From contig NZ_SJOJ01000004.1 in NCBI RefSeq assembly GCF_004330295.1, forward strand, positions 1 to 64,000: a stretch of 64,000 nt of DNA. Reading direction: 5' to 3'. The position numbers and the translations under genes are program-made. Below, piece after piece: positions 1 to 7,970 of this stretch. Every line of letters starts with the position of its first letter. The stretch's first letter is position 1. The notes beneath the pieces were generated by a model. That model saw only the letters and a list, made by a program, of their open reading frames with translations, was not told the DNA's origin and searched no databases. Origin of the DNA: Rahnella victoriana. Its GTDB lineage: Bacteria > Pseudomonadota > Gammaproteobacteria > Enterobacterales > Enterobacteriaceae.

Positions 1-41
1 TGCGAAGGGAGTGGCGGGGAGGGAGCCGATCGAGTTCTTCG

Positions 42-149
42 CTCCTCCCCCTGCGAAGGGGGAGGCTGGGAGGGGGTTTAGCAGGCAACGCCAGATCCGG
101 AGTTGCCCTTAATACCCCATCCCAACCTCCCCCTTCGCAGGGGAGGGAG
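42..149. repeat. Miniature inverted-repeat element, copy 1
   Basis: The two ends are long imperfect inverted repeats, each containing its own palindrome of the type CTCCCCTGCGAAGGGGGAG followed by a G-rich arm reaching TATTAA or TTTAG. The roughly 30 bp core between them is unrelated to the core of the other copies at 9.6-9.9 kb and 57.8 kb. A further fragment of the same palindrome lies at 1-10. The structure resembles a non-autonomous MITE or REP-like element. No transposase is present in the window. Confidence 0.7.
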
Positions 150-177
150 TTGATAAATACATAAAAAATACCACGGA

Positions 178-203
178 GGGCACAAGCGATTTGTGCCCTT
201 TTT
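178..203 (+). terminator. Rho-independent terminator of the gene left of the window
   Basis: An 8-bp perfect stem (GGGCACAA with TTGTGCCC) with a 5-base loop is followed by five T. It would end the plus-strand gene that lies off the left edge, which by synteny with E. coli should be dedD. That identity is inferred, since no coding sequence of it is visible. Confidence 0.8.
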
Positions 204-299
204 CTATAAGATCCTCTGGCTGGATTTTTATAGGTTTATGCTGCGATTGAGGTTTTTTTAATCGCTATTATTAATTTGTCTGACCGGCAGATTTCCCCT

Positions 300-315
300 A
301 CGCAAACGTTTTCTT
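300..315 (+). promoter_or_regulatory. PurR operator of cvpA-purF
   Basis: ACGCAAACGTTTTCTT matches the 16-bp PurR box consensus of enterobacteria. A possible -10 hexamer TAGAAT lies at 323-328, so the box would cover the -35 region and block transcription when hypoxanthine or guanine is plentiful. The cvpA start is 70 bp downstream. Confidence 0.85.
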
Positions 316-384
316 TTTCTGTTAGAATTCGCCGCGAACTGGATGCCGGGGCAGACGTGACTGGATTAGACACTGGAATAGTTA

Positions 385-876
385 ATGGTCTGGATTGATT
401 ACGTCATCATTGCGGTTATCGGATTTTCTACTTTAGTCAGTTTAATCCGTGGTTTTGTCCGTGAGGCTTTATCGCTGGTAACCTGGGCTTGTGCCTTTTT
501 CGTTGCCAGCCATTATTACCCTTACCTCGCCATCTACTTCACACGTTTCGAAGATGAGTTAGTTCGAAACGGGATCGCAATTGCCATCTTGTTCATCGCG
601 ACGTTGATCGTAGGTGCAATTGTCAACTATGTGATTGGTTCACTGGTTGAAAGAACCGGGTTGTCCGGCACTGACAGGGTGTTAGGTGTGTGCTTTGGCG
701 CACTGCGCGGGGTGTTAATCGTCTCCGCGATGCTGTTCTTCCTCGATACTTTTACCGGTTTTTCACAAAGCGAAGACTGGAAGCAATCCCAGTTGATCCC
801 ACAGTTCAGTTATATCATCAGGTGGTTCTTTGACTACCTGCAGAGCACGTCGAGTTTCTTGCCCAAACATATTTAG
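385..876 (+). CDS. cvpA: CvpA, inner-membrane colicin V production protein family
   Basis: This 163-residue protein begins MVWIDYVIIA and has four hydrophobic spans, at roughly 5-22, 28-47, 62-84 and 103-121, followed by a short polar tail. Length and sequence match enterobacterial CvpA, named for a requirement in colicin V export; its biochemical role remains unclear in the family. It is the first gene of a PurR-controlled unit with purF, which begins 30 bp later. That pairing is conserved in enterobacteria. Start ATG 385 is the first in-frame methionine and gives the usual family length. Confidence 0.95.
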   Translation: MVWIDYVIIAVIGFSTLVSLIRGFVREALSLVTWACAFFVASHYYPYLAIYFTRFEDELVRNGIAIAILFIATLIVGAIVNYVIGSLVERTGLSGTDRVLGVCFGALRGVLIVSAMLFFLDTFTGFSQSEDWKQSQLIPQFSYIIRWFFDYLQSTSSFLPKHI

Positions 877-906
877 TTTTGGCAGCGCTGAAGAGGAAAA
901 GACAAC

Positions 907-2424
907 ATGTGCGGTATTGTCGGTATCGCCGGTTTCATGCCGGTAAACCAGTCGATTTATGACGCGTTAACGGTGTTACAACACCGCGGTCAGGATGCTG
1001 CAGGCATCACCACCATCGACGCGAATAATAACTTCCGTTTACGTAAAGCGAATGGCCTGGTGAAGGATGTTTTCGAAGCCCGCCATATGCAACGCTTACA
1101 GGGCAACATGGGTATTGGCCATGTGCGCTACCCAACGGCTGGCAGTTCCAGCGCTTCAGAAGCTCAACCTTTCTACGTCAACTCTCCGTTCGGCATCACC
1201 CTTGCTCATAACGGTAACCTGACCAATGCTCACGAATTGAGAAGTAACCTGTTCGAAGGCCAGCGCCGTCATGTGAACACGACCTCCGATTCTGAGATCC
1301 TGCTGAATATCCTGGCGAGTGAACTGGACCGTTTCCAGCACTACCCGCTGGAAGCAGACAACATTTTCGCGGCAGTGGCGGCGGTGAACCTGAAAATTCG
1401 CGGTGCCTATGCGTGTGTGGCGATGATTATCGGTCACGGCATGCTGGCGTTCCGTGACCCGCACGGTATCCGTCCGCTGGTCATCGGTAAACGTACGCTG
1501 GAAGATGGCCGTAACGAGTACATGGTGGCTTCTGAGAGCGTGGCGCTTGATACGCTGGGCTTTGAGTTCCTGCGTGACGTTGCGCCGGGTGAAGCGGTGT
1601 ACATCACCGAAAAAGGTCAGCTGTTCACCCGCATGTGTGCGGAGAACCCGCAGTACAATCCGTGCCTGTTCGAATACGTCTATTTCGCGCGTCCGGATTC
1701 CTTCATCGACAAAATTTCCGTCTACAGCGCCCGTGTCCGTATGGGTGAAAAGCTGGGCGCGAAAATTGCCCGTGAATGGGAAGATATGGATATCGACGTG
1801 GTCATTCCGATCCCGGAAACCTCCTGCGATATCGCGCTGGAAATCGCCCGTATTCTGGATAAACCGTACCGTCAGGGTTTTGTGAAAAACCGTTATGTTG
1901 GCCGTACGTTTATCATGCCGGGGCAGCAGGAACGTCGTAAATCTGTACGCCGTAAACTGAACGCCAACCGTGCTGAATTCCGTGATAAAAACGTGTTGCT
2001 GGTGGATGACTCCATCGTGCGCGGCACCACCTCTCAGCAGATTGTTGAGATGGCGCGTGAAGCCGGGGCACGACGTGTTTATCTGGCGTCAGCGGCACCG
2101 GAAATCCGTTTCCCGAATGTGTACGGAATCGATATGCCAAGCGCCAACGAACTGATTGCGCATGGCCGTGAAGTCAGCGAAATCAATCAGATAATCGGTG
2201 CTGATGCCTTAATCTTCCAGGATCTGAGCGACCTGATCGCCGCAGTGAAAGAAGATAATATGGATATCGAGAAATTCGAATGTTCAGTCTTCGACGGTGT
2301 TTACGTCACCAAAGACGTTGACCAGAACTATCTGGAATACCTTGAAGCCCTGCGCAACGATGACGCTCAGGCGTTACGTGGTCAGCAGGAAGCTGAAAAT
2401 CTCGAGATGCACAACGAAGGCTGA
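907..2424 (+). CDS. purF: Amidophosphoribosyltransferase
   Basis: PurF (505 aa) catalyses the first committed step of purine synthesis: PRPP plus glutamine gives phosphoribosylamine. The protein starts [10 protein letters not shown], so Cys2 becomes the N-terminal nucleophile of the class II glutamine amidotransferase domain (about 1-235). The C-terminal phosphoribosyltransferase domain carries the PRPP loop [13 protein letters not shown] at about residues 363-375. A good ribosome site (GAGGAAAA) precedes ATG 907. It is cotranscribed with cvpA from the PurR-box promoter and is followed by a strong hairpin terminator. Cytosolic; length equals the E. coli enzyme. Confidence 0.98.
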   Translation: MCGIVGIAGFMPVNQSIYDALTVLQHRGQDAAGITTIDANNNFRLRKANGLVKDVFEARHMQRLQGNMGIGHVRYPTAGSSSASEAQPFYVNSPFGITLAHNGNLTNAHELRSNLFEGQRRHVNTTSDSEILLNILASELDRFQHYPLEADNIFAAVAAVNLKIRGAYACVAMIIGHGMLAFRDPHGIRPLVIGKRTLEDGRNEYMVASESVALDTLGFEFLRDVAPGEAVYITEKGQLFTRMCAENPQYNPCLFEYVYFARPDSFIDKISVYSARVRMGEKLGAKIAREWEDMDIDVVIPIPETSCDIALEIARILDKPYRQGFVKNRYVGRTFIMPGQQERRKSVRRKLNANRAEFRDKNVLLVDDSIVRGTTSQQIVEMAREAGARRVYLASAAPEIRFPNVYGIDMPSANELIAHGREVSEINQIIGADALIFQDLSDLIAAVKEDNMDIEKFECSVFDGVYVTKDVDQNYLEYLEALRNDDAQALRGQQEAENLEMHNEG

Positions 2425-2450
2425 TTCGCCCGTTACTGACATCCGTTAAG

Positions 2451-2490
2451 GCGCGCCCCTCCGGTCACCACCGGGCGGGCGCGTTTTTTT
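2451..2490 (+). terminator. Rho-independent terminator of cvpA-purF
   Basis: A GC-only stem (CGCGCCC paired with GGGCGCG) encloses a loop that can itself pair (CCGG with CCGG) and is followed by a run of seven T. It lies 26 bp after the purF stop. Confidence 0.88.
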
Positions 2491-2551
2491 ATGCCTGAAT
2501 TTATGTCAGTATTGGCTGAAACGGATCCGGGTTCATTTTAAGGCAGTGTTT

Positions 2552-3124
2552 ATGAAACGACTTATCGTCGGTATTTCCGGCGCCAGCGGCGCAATTTATG
2601 GTGTCAGACTTTTGCAGGTTTTGCAGAGTGTACCTGATATCGAAACCCATCTGGTGATGAGCAATGCCGCCCGCCAGACGCTGACACTGGAAACCGATCT
2701 TTCCCTGCGCGATGTGCAGGCGCTGGCAGATGTGGTGCATGATTCCCGCGATATTGCCGCCAGTATTTCTTCCGGTTCCTTTAAAACCGCCGGTATGGTG
2801 ATCCTGCCGTGTTCGATCAAAACACTTTCCGGCATTGTGAACAGTTATACCGACGGTTTACTGACCCGCGCTGCTGACGTGGTGCTGAAAGAACGTCGCC
2901 GTCTGGTGTTGTGCGTGCGTGAAACCCCGCTGCACCTCGGCCATTTACGGCTGATGACCCAGGCCGCCGAACTGGGCGCTGTGATTATGCCGCCGGTTCC
3001 GGCGTTTTATCATCGCCCGGCCTCGGTCGAAGATATTATCGATCAGACGGTAAACCGGGTGATCGATCAGTTTGATATCGAGCTGCCGGAAGACTTATTT
3101 GTTCGATGGCAGGGCAGTCACTGA
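2552..3124 (+). CDS. ubiX: UbiX flavin prenyltransferase
   Basis: UbiX (190 aa) joins dimethylallyl phosphate to FMN to make the prenylated flavin used by the decarboxylase UbiD in ubiquinone synthesis. The N-terminal GISGASGAIYG is the flavin-binding loop; MVILPCSIKTLSGI and the RETPLHLGHLRLM stretch near residue 140 are family hallmarks. ATG 2552 was chosen over the in-frame GTG at 2546 because AAGG at 2540-2543 is well spaced from it and the length then fits the family. Located after purF as in E. coli, but separated from it by a terminator, so it probably has its own promoter. Confidence 0.96.
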   Translation: MKRLIVGISGASGAIYGVRLLQVLQSVPDIETHLVMSNAARQTLTLETDLSLRDVQALADVVHDSRDIAASISSGSFKTAGMVILPCSIKTLSGIVNSYTDGLLTRAADVVLKERRRLVLCVRETPLHLGHLRLMTQAAELGAVIMPPVPAFYHRPASVEDIIDQTVNRVIDQFDIELPEDLFVRWQGSH

Positions 3125-3446
3125 TCTTTCCAGTCTCAATACGCACTCATTTCGCGCACTTCAGTTACATTGCACCAACAATGATCACAATTTGATTCAT
3201 TGAGGTGCAGTGTTCACCACGCCTTCAGCTATTCTTCCTTCAGACCTTTGAAAACTTTCATTATCCCGATGCTTTTTTGACCGGTTTTCACACTCTCACG
3301 GCGCAAAATCGCTGTGCAGAGAAGCGGCACGAAAAGTGCATGAGAAAACCTGGCAAAAAGCCATTTGCATCGTTCAGCAAACTATAAAAAGACGTTCATT
3401 CACGCACACACAACCACAACAGATGAATAATCACTGAGGCTAATGT
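3125..3446 (+). promoter_or_regulatory. Intergenic control region of hisJQMP with candidate NtrC half-sites
   Basis: This 322-bp gap has no convincing gene; a 60-codon frame at 3205-3387 lacks a ribosome site and recognisable sequence. It holds TGCACCA at 3171-3177 and AGGTGCA at 3203-3209, which read as facing halves of an NtrC-type site but are about 25 bp apart rather than 5. They lie 120-170 bp upstream of a sigma-54-type promoter, the usual place for enhancers. The NtrC assignment is tentative. Confidence 0.45.
3325..3340 (+). promoter_or_regulatory. Sigma-54 (RpoN) type promoter of hisJ
   Basis: CGGCACGAAAAGTGCA fits the -24/-12 pattern (T)GGCACG-N4-(T)TGCA, with GG at 3326-3327 and GC at 3338-3339 separated by exactly 10 bp as required. 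Transcription would begin near 3351, giving a leader of about 95 nt. Related argT and glnH promoters of enteric bacteria are nitrogen-controlled through sigma-54 and NtrC, which supports the reading. Confidence 0.65.
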
Positions 3447-4229
3447 ATGAAAAAGTTGTTCAAGGTTCTTCCGCTGGTTCTGGTCTTAGCCAGTGCAGGT
3501 AGTGCATTTGCTGCCGCGCCTAAAGCAATTAATATCGGTACTGATCCGACTTACGCCCCATTTGAATCAAAGGACTCCAGCGGCAAGCTGGTAGGTTTTG
3601 ATATCGACCTGGCTAACGAGATGTGTAAACGTGCAGAAATTAAATGCACCTACGTCGAAAGCGATTTCGATGCCCTGATCCCTTCCCTGAAAGCCAAGAA
3701 AATTGATGCGATAATTTCCTCGTTATCCATCACTGAGAAACGTCAGCAGGAAATTGATTTCACTGAAAAACTGTATGCCGCAAACGCCCGTCTGATCGCA
3801 CCAAAAGGGTCAAAAGTGCTGCCAACGCTGGACGCGCTGAAAGGCAAAAACGTCGGTGTTCTGCAGGGTTCCACGCAGGAAGCTTATGCTAACGCGATGT
3901 GGCAGCCAAAAGGCATCAACGTGGTGGCTTACCAGAACCAGGATCTGATTTATGCGGATCTGGCTTCCGGTCGTCTTGACGCGGCATTCCAGGATGAAGT
4001 GGCGGGCAGCGAAGGCTTCCTGAAACAATCTGCCGGTAAAGATTACGCGTTCGCCGGTCCGTCCGTTAAAGACGACAAATTCTTCGGCGTGGGCACCGGC
4101 ATGGGTCTGCGTAAGACCGATACTGACCTGAAAGACGCGCTGAACAAGGCGTTTGACAGCATGCGTAAAGACGGCACCTACGACAAACTGGCGAAAAAAT
4201 ACTTCGATTTTGATGTTTACGGCGGCTGA
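3447..4229 (+). CDS. hisJ: HisJ, periplasmic histidine/basic amino acid binding protein
   Basis: HisJ (260 aa) is the soluble receptor that delivers L-histidine, and in some species lysine, arginine and ornithine, to the HisQMP importer. Residues 1-22 form a Sec signal peptide ending SAFA. The mature part holds the SBP_bac_3 fold with [12 protein letters not shown] near the start and [13 protein letters not shown] and [14 protein letters not shown] typical of HisJ/ArgT. Only one binding protein precedes hisQ here, whereas E. coli has tandem argT and hisJ, so this one may serve both substrate sets; that is inference. It sits behind a sigma-54-type promoter, and a GC-rich hairpin separates it from hisQ. 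Confidence 0.95.
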   Translation: MKKLFKVLPLVLVLASAGSAFAAAPKAINIGTDPTYAPFESKDSSGKLVGFDIDLANEMCKRAEIKCTYVESDFDALIPSLKAKKIDAIISSLSITEKRQQEIDFTEKLYAANARLIAPKGSKVLPTLDALKGKNVGVLQGSTQEAYANAMWQPKGINVVAYQNQDLIYADLASGRLDAAFQDEVAGSEGFLKQSAGKDYAFAGPSVKDDKFFGVGTGMGLRKTDTDLKDALNKAFDSMRKDGTYDKLAKKYFDFDVYGG

Positions 4230-4283
4230 TTTGCCCCGTGAGATGTGCCAAAGGGGGCGGTACGCCGCTCCCTGCGGTTCTGA

Positions 4284-4306
4284 CGCAGGCTGCCGTTTTG
4301 CCTGCG
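4284..4306 (+). repeat. Hairpin in the hisJ-hisQ gap
   Basis: A 7-bp perfect stem (CGCAGGC with GCCTGCG) and 9-base loop lie between the receptor gene and the permease genes, without a T run. Enteric his transport operons carry REP-type hairpins here, thought to stabilise the abundant receptor mRNA and lower permease expression. The same role is inferred. Confidence 0.55.
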
Positions 4307-4335
4307 CAGGGATCCACTAAAGACAGGAAAAAACC

Positions 4336-5022
4336 ATGCTGTATGGGTATTCCCAGGTAATCATCCAGGGCACGTTAGTGACACTGGAGCTGGCGATTTC
4401 GTCAGTCATTCTGGCGCTGGTGATAGGGTTAATCGGCGCGGGCGGGAAACTGTCAAAGAACCGGATCGTGTCTGGTTTATTTGGTTGCTACACCACGCTT
4501 ATCCGCGGCGTACCTGATCTGGTATTGATGTTATTGATTTTCTACGGGTTGCAGATTGCACTTAACAGCGTCACAGAATCACTGGGCATGACACAAATTG
4601 ATATCGACCCGATGAGCGCCGGTATTATCACGCTGGGCTTTATCTATGGTGCCTATTTCACCGAGACGTTTCGTGGCGCATTTATGGCGGTGCCGCGCGG
4701 ACAGATCGAAGCCGCAACGGCCTACGGTTTCAGCGGTTCACAAATTTTCCGTCGTATTTTATTTCCGGCCATGATGCGTTTTGCGCTGCCGGGCATTGCC
4801 AACAACTGGCAGGTTATCCTCAAAGCCACCGCGCTGGTGTCCTTGCTGGGCCTGAATGACGTGGTGAAAGCCACGCAACTGGCCGGGAAAGGCACGTATC
4901 AGCCATTCTATTTCGCGATTGTGGCGGGTGTGGTTTATCTGATTTTCACCACGCTGTCGAACGGCGTGCTGGTGTGGCTTGATCGCCGTTATTCGCTGGG
5001 TGTGAAGAGGGCTGATCTATGA
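4336..5022 (+). CDS. hisQ: HisQ, ABC transporter permease
   Basis: HisQ (228 aa) is one of the two inner-membrane permease subunits of the histidine/lysine-arginine-ornithine importer HisQMP2. It has about five membrane spans, and the cytoplasmic coupling loop IEAATAYGFSGSQIFRRIL (EAA motif) that contacts the ATPase HisP. Length equals that of E. coli HisQ. The stop overlaps the hisM start in ATGA (5019-5022), indicating translational coupling. A ribosome site GACAGGAAAA precedes ATG 4336. Confidence 0.97.
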   Translation: MLYGYSQVIIQGTLVTLELAISSVILALVIGLIGAGGKLSKNRIVSGLFGCYTTLIRGVPDLVLMLLIFYGLQIALNSVTESLGMTQIDIDPMSAGIITLGFIYGAYFTETFRGAFMAVPRGQIEAATAYGFSGSQIFRRILFPAMMRFALPGIANNWQVILKATALVSLLGLNDVVKATQLAGKGTYQPFYFAIVAGVVYLIFTTLSNGVLVWLDRRYSLGVKRADL

Positions 5023-5732
5023 TCGAAATTTTACAACAGTACGGTATGTCCTTGCTCTACAGCGACGGTTACCGTTTCACCGGTCTGGCGATCACCTTGT
5101 GGTTACTGATCAGCTCCGTCGTGATAGGCGGATTACTGGCGGTGCCGATGGCGGTGGGGCGCGTGTCTGCCAACAAATTCCTGCGTTATCCGATCTGGCT
5201 GTATACCTACGTTTTCCGCGGAACGCCGCTGTATGTCCAGTTGCTGGTGTTTTATTCGGGGATGTACAGCCTGGAAATCGTGCGTGGCACCGACTTCCTC
5301 AATGCCTTTTTCCGCAGCGGGCTGAACTGTACGATTTTGGCGCTGACGCTCAATACCTGCGCCTACACCACCGAAATATTTGCCGGTGCCATCCGTTCTG
5401 TTCCGCACGGCGAAATTGAAGCGGCCAATGCGTACGGGTTCTCACGATTTAAATTGTATACCTGCATTATTTTGCCGTCGGCATTGCGTACGGCGCTGCC
5501 TGCGTACAGTAATGAAGTCATTCTGATGTTGCACTCCACCGCGCTGGCGTTTACCGCCACGGTGCCGGACGTGCTGAAAATCGCCCGCGACATCAACTCG
5601 GCGACGTATCAGCCGTTTTATGCTTTCGGGATTGCAGCAGTGATTTATCTTTGTGTTTCTTTTGTCCTGATCGGGCTGTTCCGCAAGGCGGAAAAACGCT
5701 GGCTGGCTCACGTAAAGCCTCAAGCTCATTAA
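5019..5732 (+). CDS. hisM: HisM, ABC transporter permease
   Basis: HisM (237 aa) pairs with HisQ to form the membrane channel of the basic amino acid importer. It shows several hydrophobic spans and its own EAA loop, IEAANAYGFSRFKLYTCIIL. The 4-bp overlap with hisQ and 27-bp gap to hisP match the conserved hisJQMP operon. Length is close to the 238 residues of E. coli HisM. Confidence 0.97.
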   Translation: MIEILQQYGMSLLYSDGYRFTGLAITLWLLISSVVIGGLLAVPMAVGRVSANKFLRYPIWLYTYVFRGTPLYVQLLVFYSGMYSLEIVRGTDFLNAFFRSGLNCTILALTLNTCAYTTEIFAGAIRSVPHGEIEAANAYGFSRFKLYTCIILPSALRTALPAYSNEVILMLHSTALAFTATVPDVLKIARDINSATYQPFYAFGIAAVIYLCVSFVLIGLFRKAEKRWLAHVKPQAH

Positions 5733-5759
5733 TAAGAATTATTTTTGCGGAATAACTTT

Positions 5760-6533
5760 ATGCCAGAAAACAAATTAGCGGTTCTCGATCTCCACAAACG
5801 CTATGGCGACCACGAAGTGCTGAAAGGCGTTTCATTGTCTGCCAATGCGGGAGATGTGATCAGTATTATCGGTTCATCCGGTTCCGGGAAAAGTACCTTC
5901 CTGCGCTGCATTAACTTCCTTGAAAAGCCAAGCGAAGGCTCGATCAGCGTGAATAATCAGGATATCCGTATGGTGCGCGATACCGACGGTCAGCTGAAAG
6001 TGTTTGATAAAAAACAGCTGCAACTGCTGCGCACCAAACTGACGATGGTATTTCAGCATTTCAACCTGTGGAGCCACATGACGGTGCTGGAAAACGTCAT
6101 GGAAGCGCCGGTACAGGTGCTGGGGCTGAGCAAGGCAGAAGCGCGGGAACGCGCGGTAAAGTACCTCGATAAAGTGGGTATCGACGCCCGTGCGCAAGGC
6201 AAATATCCGGTGAACTTATCCGGCGGCCAGCAACAGCGCGTATCTATTGCCCGTGCGCTGGCGATGGAACCGGAAGTGCTGCTGTTTGACGAGCCAACTT
6301 CCGCGCTCGATCCTGAACTGGTGGGCGAAGTGTTGCGCATCATGCAAAAGCTGGCGGAAGAAGGAAAAACCATGGTGGTGGTGACGCACGAGATGGAGTT
6401 TGCCCGTCACGTCTCCAGCCACGTCATTTTCCTGCATCAGGGGGTGATTGAAGAGCAGGGCGATCCGTCTGAAGTCTTCGGCAGCCCGAAAAGTGCGCGC
6501 CTGCAGCAGTTCCTGTCAGGTGCATTGAAGTGA
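5760..6533 (+). CDS. hisP: HisP, ABC transporter ATPase
   Basis: HisP (257 aa) is the ATP-hydrolysing subunit, two copies per transporter, on the cytoplasmic face. Walker [10 protein letters not shown] lies at residues 38-46, the signature LSGGQQQR near 153-160, then Walker [12 protein letters not shown] and the switch histidine in VVVTHEM. The start ATG 5760 is preferred over an in-frame TTG at 5745 because the protein then matches family length and the N-terminal MxENKL of homologues. Last gene of the operon, followed by a hairpin. Confidence 0.97.
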   Translation: MPENKLAVLDLHKRYGDHEVLKGVSLSANAGDVISIIGSSGSGKSTFLRCINFLEKPSEGSISVNNQDIRMVRDTDGQLKVFDKKQLQLLRTKLTMVFQHFNLWSHMTVLENVMEAPVQVLGLSKAEARERAVKYLDKVGIDARAQGKYPVNLSGGQQQRVSIARALAMEPEVLLFDEPTSALDPELVGEVLRIMQKLAEEGKTMVVVTHEMEFARHVSSHVIFLHQGVIEEQGDPSEVFGSPKSARLQQFLSGALK

Positions 6534-6543
6534 TATCCGTGCT

Positions 6544-6570
6544 CCTTCCCCTCTCACGAGGGGAAGGTTT
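6544..6570 (+). terminator. Terminator-like hairpin between hisP and pepT
   Basis: A perfect 10-bp stem (CCTTCCCCTC with GAGGGGAAGG) with a TCAC loop sits between two convergent genes. Only three T follow, so termination efficiency is uncertain, but its place 10 bp after hisP supports the role. Confidence 0.65.
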
Positions 6571-6578
6571 AAAGCAAA

Positions 6579-7811
6579 TCAACCTTTCGCGGCCAGCAGG
6601 CACAACTGAAGGGTCAGTTCATAGGATTTCACAAACGAATTCACCGGCAGGAATTCGAATTTCGAATGGAAATTGTGCGCGCCGGTGAAGTAGTTCGGCG
6701 TCAGCAAACCTTTGGCTGACAATGCGGCTCCGTCGGTGCCGCCGCGCATCGGGATCACTTTCGGCTCCACGCCGATCTCTTTCAAACCTGCAAAGATCAG
6801 ATCAATCGCCCGGCGATCTTCACCGATGGCGCTGCTGATATTGCTGTAGGTGTCACTGATCTCAACTGAGACTTTCGCCGTCGGATACTGCGCGGCGATC
6901 TCTTTCGCGACATCATGAATTTTTTGCTTACGTGCTGCAAAACTGGCGCTGTCGAAATCACGGATTGAGGCTTTCAGTTCGGCCCCTTGCTGGGACGCGC
7001 TCATGCCGTTAAACCAGACATAACCTTCACGGCCTTCGGTATTTTCAGGGGTTTCTGCGCGATCAAAATGGCTGATGAAATCCTGCGCCATCAGCAACGG
7101 ATTCACCAGTACGCCTTTGGCTGACATCGGGTGCGCCGTCACGCCGGTAAAGGTAATCTCTGCCGCTGCCGCGTTGAAGTTTTCATACACCACTTCGCCC
7201 AGTTCGCAGCAGTCGATGGTATAGGCGAAATCCACATCAAAGCGCGCCAGATCCAGCGCCTTGGCACCACGCAGGCCGATTTCTTCGTCAGGCACAAACG
7301 CCACCACGATATCGCCATATTCCTGCTCTGCCGTCAGGTTTTCCAGCAGCGTCATCACCACGGTGACGGCCGCTTTGTTATCGGCACCCAGCACGCTGGT
7401 GCCGTCGCTGAAAATAATGTCTTCGCCTTTGTACGGCAGAATTTCCGGGCGTTCAGCAGGGCGCAGCCAGATATCCTGTTCCCTGTTGAGGCACACATCC
7501 TCACCGGTGAAACGCAACGTTTGCGGATGAATATCCGGGCGCAGGCCGACATCCACCGTATCAATATGCGTGATGAAACCGATGCGCGGGCCGCCTTTTT
7601 TGGTGCCGGATTTTACTGCCGTTACGGTCGCATGTTCGTCGATCTGAATGTTTTCCAGACCCAGCTGATGCAGTTCTTCCGCCAGCAAGCGTGCCATATC
7701 ATGCTGGCCCGGCGTGCTGGGCAGGGTGGTCGCGCTGGCATCACTTTGTGATGTCACGGAGAGATAGCGGTAGAAACGTTCGGTAAGCTGTGTTGCGATT
7801 GTTGTCGACAT
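6579..7811 (-). CDS. pepT: Peptidase T (tripeptide aminopeptidase)
   Basis: PepT (410 aa) is a cytosolic di-zinc M20B metallopeptidase that removes the N-terminal residue of tripeptides. The first zinc site is in HIDTVD (His82); GADNKAA supplies the bridging aspartate, DEEIG the catalytic and metal glutamates, and HNFHSKFEFLP the C-terminal zinc histidine. Length is close to the 408 residues of E. coli PepT. It is divergent from a dipeptide-binding protein gene, suggesting a peptide-use neighbourhood. Start ATG at 7811 matches the family N-terminus. Confidence 0.97.
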   Translation of the reverse strand: MSTTIATQLTERFYRYLSVTSQSDASATTLPSTPGQHDMARLLAEELHQLGLENIQIDEHATVTAVKSGTKKGGPRIGFITHIDTVDVGLRPDIHPQTLRFTGEDVCLNREQDIWLRPAERPEILPYKGEDIIFSDGTSVLGADNKAAVTVVMTLLENLTAEQEYGDIVVAFVPDEEIGLRGAKALDLARFDVDFAYTIDCCELGEVVYENFNAAAAEITFTGVTAHPMSAKGVLVNPLLMAQDFISHFDRAETPENTEGREGYVWFNGMSASQQGAELKASIRDFDSASFAARKQKIHDVAKEIAAQYPTAKVSVEISDTYSNISSAIGEDRRAIDLIFAGLKEIGVEPKVIPMRGGTDGAALSAKGLLTPNYFTGAHNFHSKFEFLPVNSFVKSYELTLQLCLLAAKG

Positions 7812-7843
7812 CTTGACCTCTGAATGTGCGCAAATAGGGTTCC

Positions 7844-7870
7844 TTGTTATAAGATTTTCATATATAACAA
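7844..7870. promoter_or_regulatory. Inverted repeat in the pepT/dppA-like divergent promoter region
   Basis: Perfect 8-bp arms TTGTTATA and TATAACAA are separated by 11 bp, within the 159 bp between two divergent genes. Size and symmetry suit a dimeric regulator, but the sequence matches no operator I recognise, including the FNR site known for pepT in enteric bacteria. Confidence 0.4.
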
Positions 7871-7970
7871 AGTATTACTACGTGTTATCCAGATGTTAAT
7901 CTGTTTTTGCTTTATGTTCCACGATGAAGAAGATCTAAACACTCTCCGGACAGGGAAAATAGGGAAAAGA

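Noticed and set aside
3351-3369. A second sigma-54-like sequence TGGCAAAAAGCCATTTGC near hisJ
   Set aside because: The GG and GC elements are 13 bp apart instead of 10, so it cannot be a -24/-12 promoter; the site at 3325-3340 has the right spacing.
3205-3387. 60-codon plus-strand frame upstream of hisJ
   Set aside because: It has no ribosome site and no recognisable family, and it overlaps the sigma-54 promoter.
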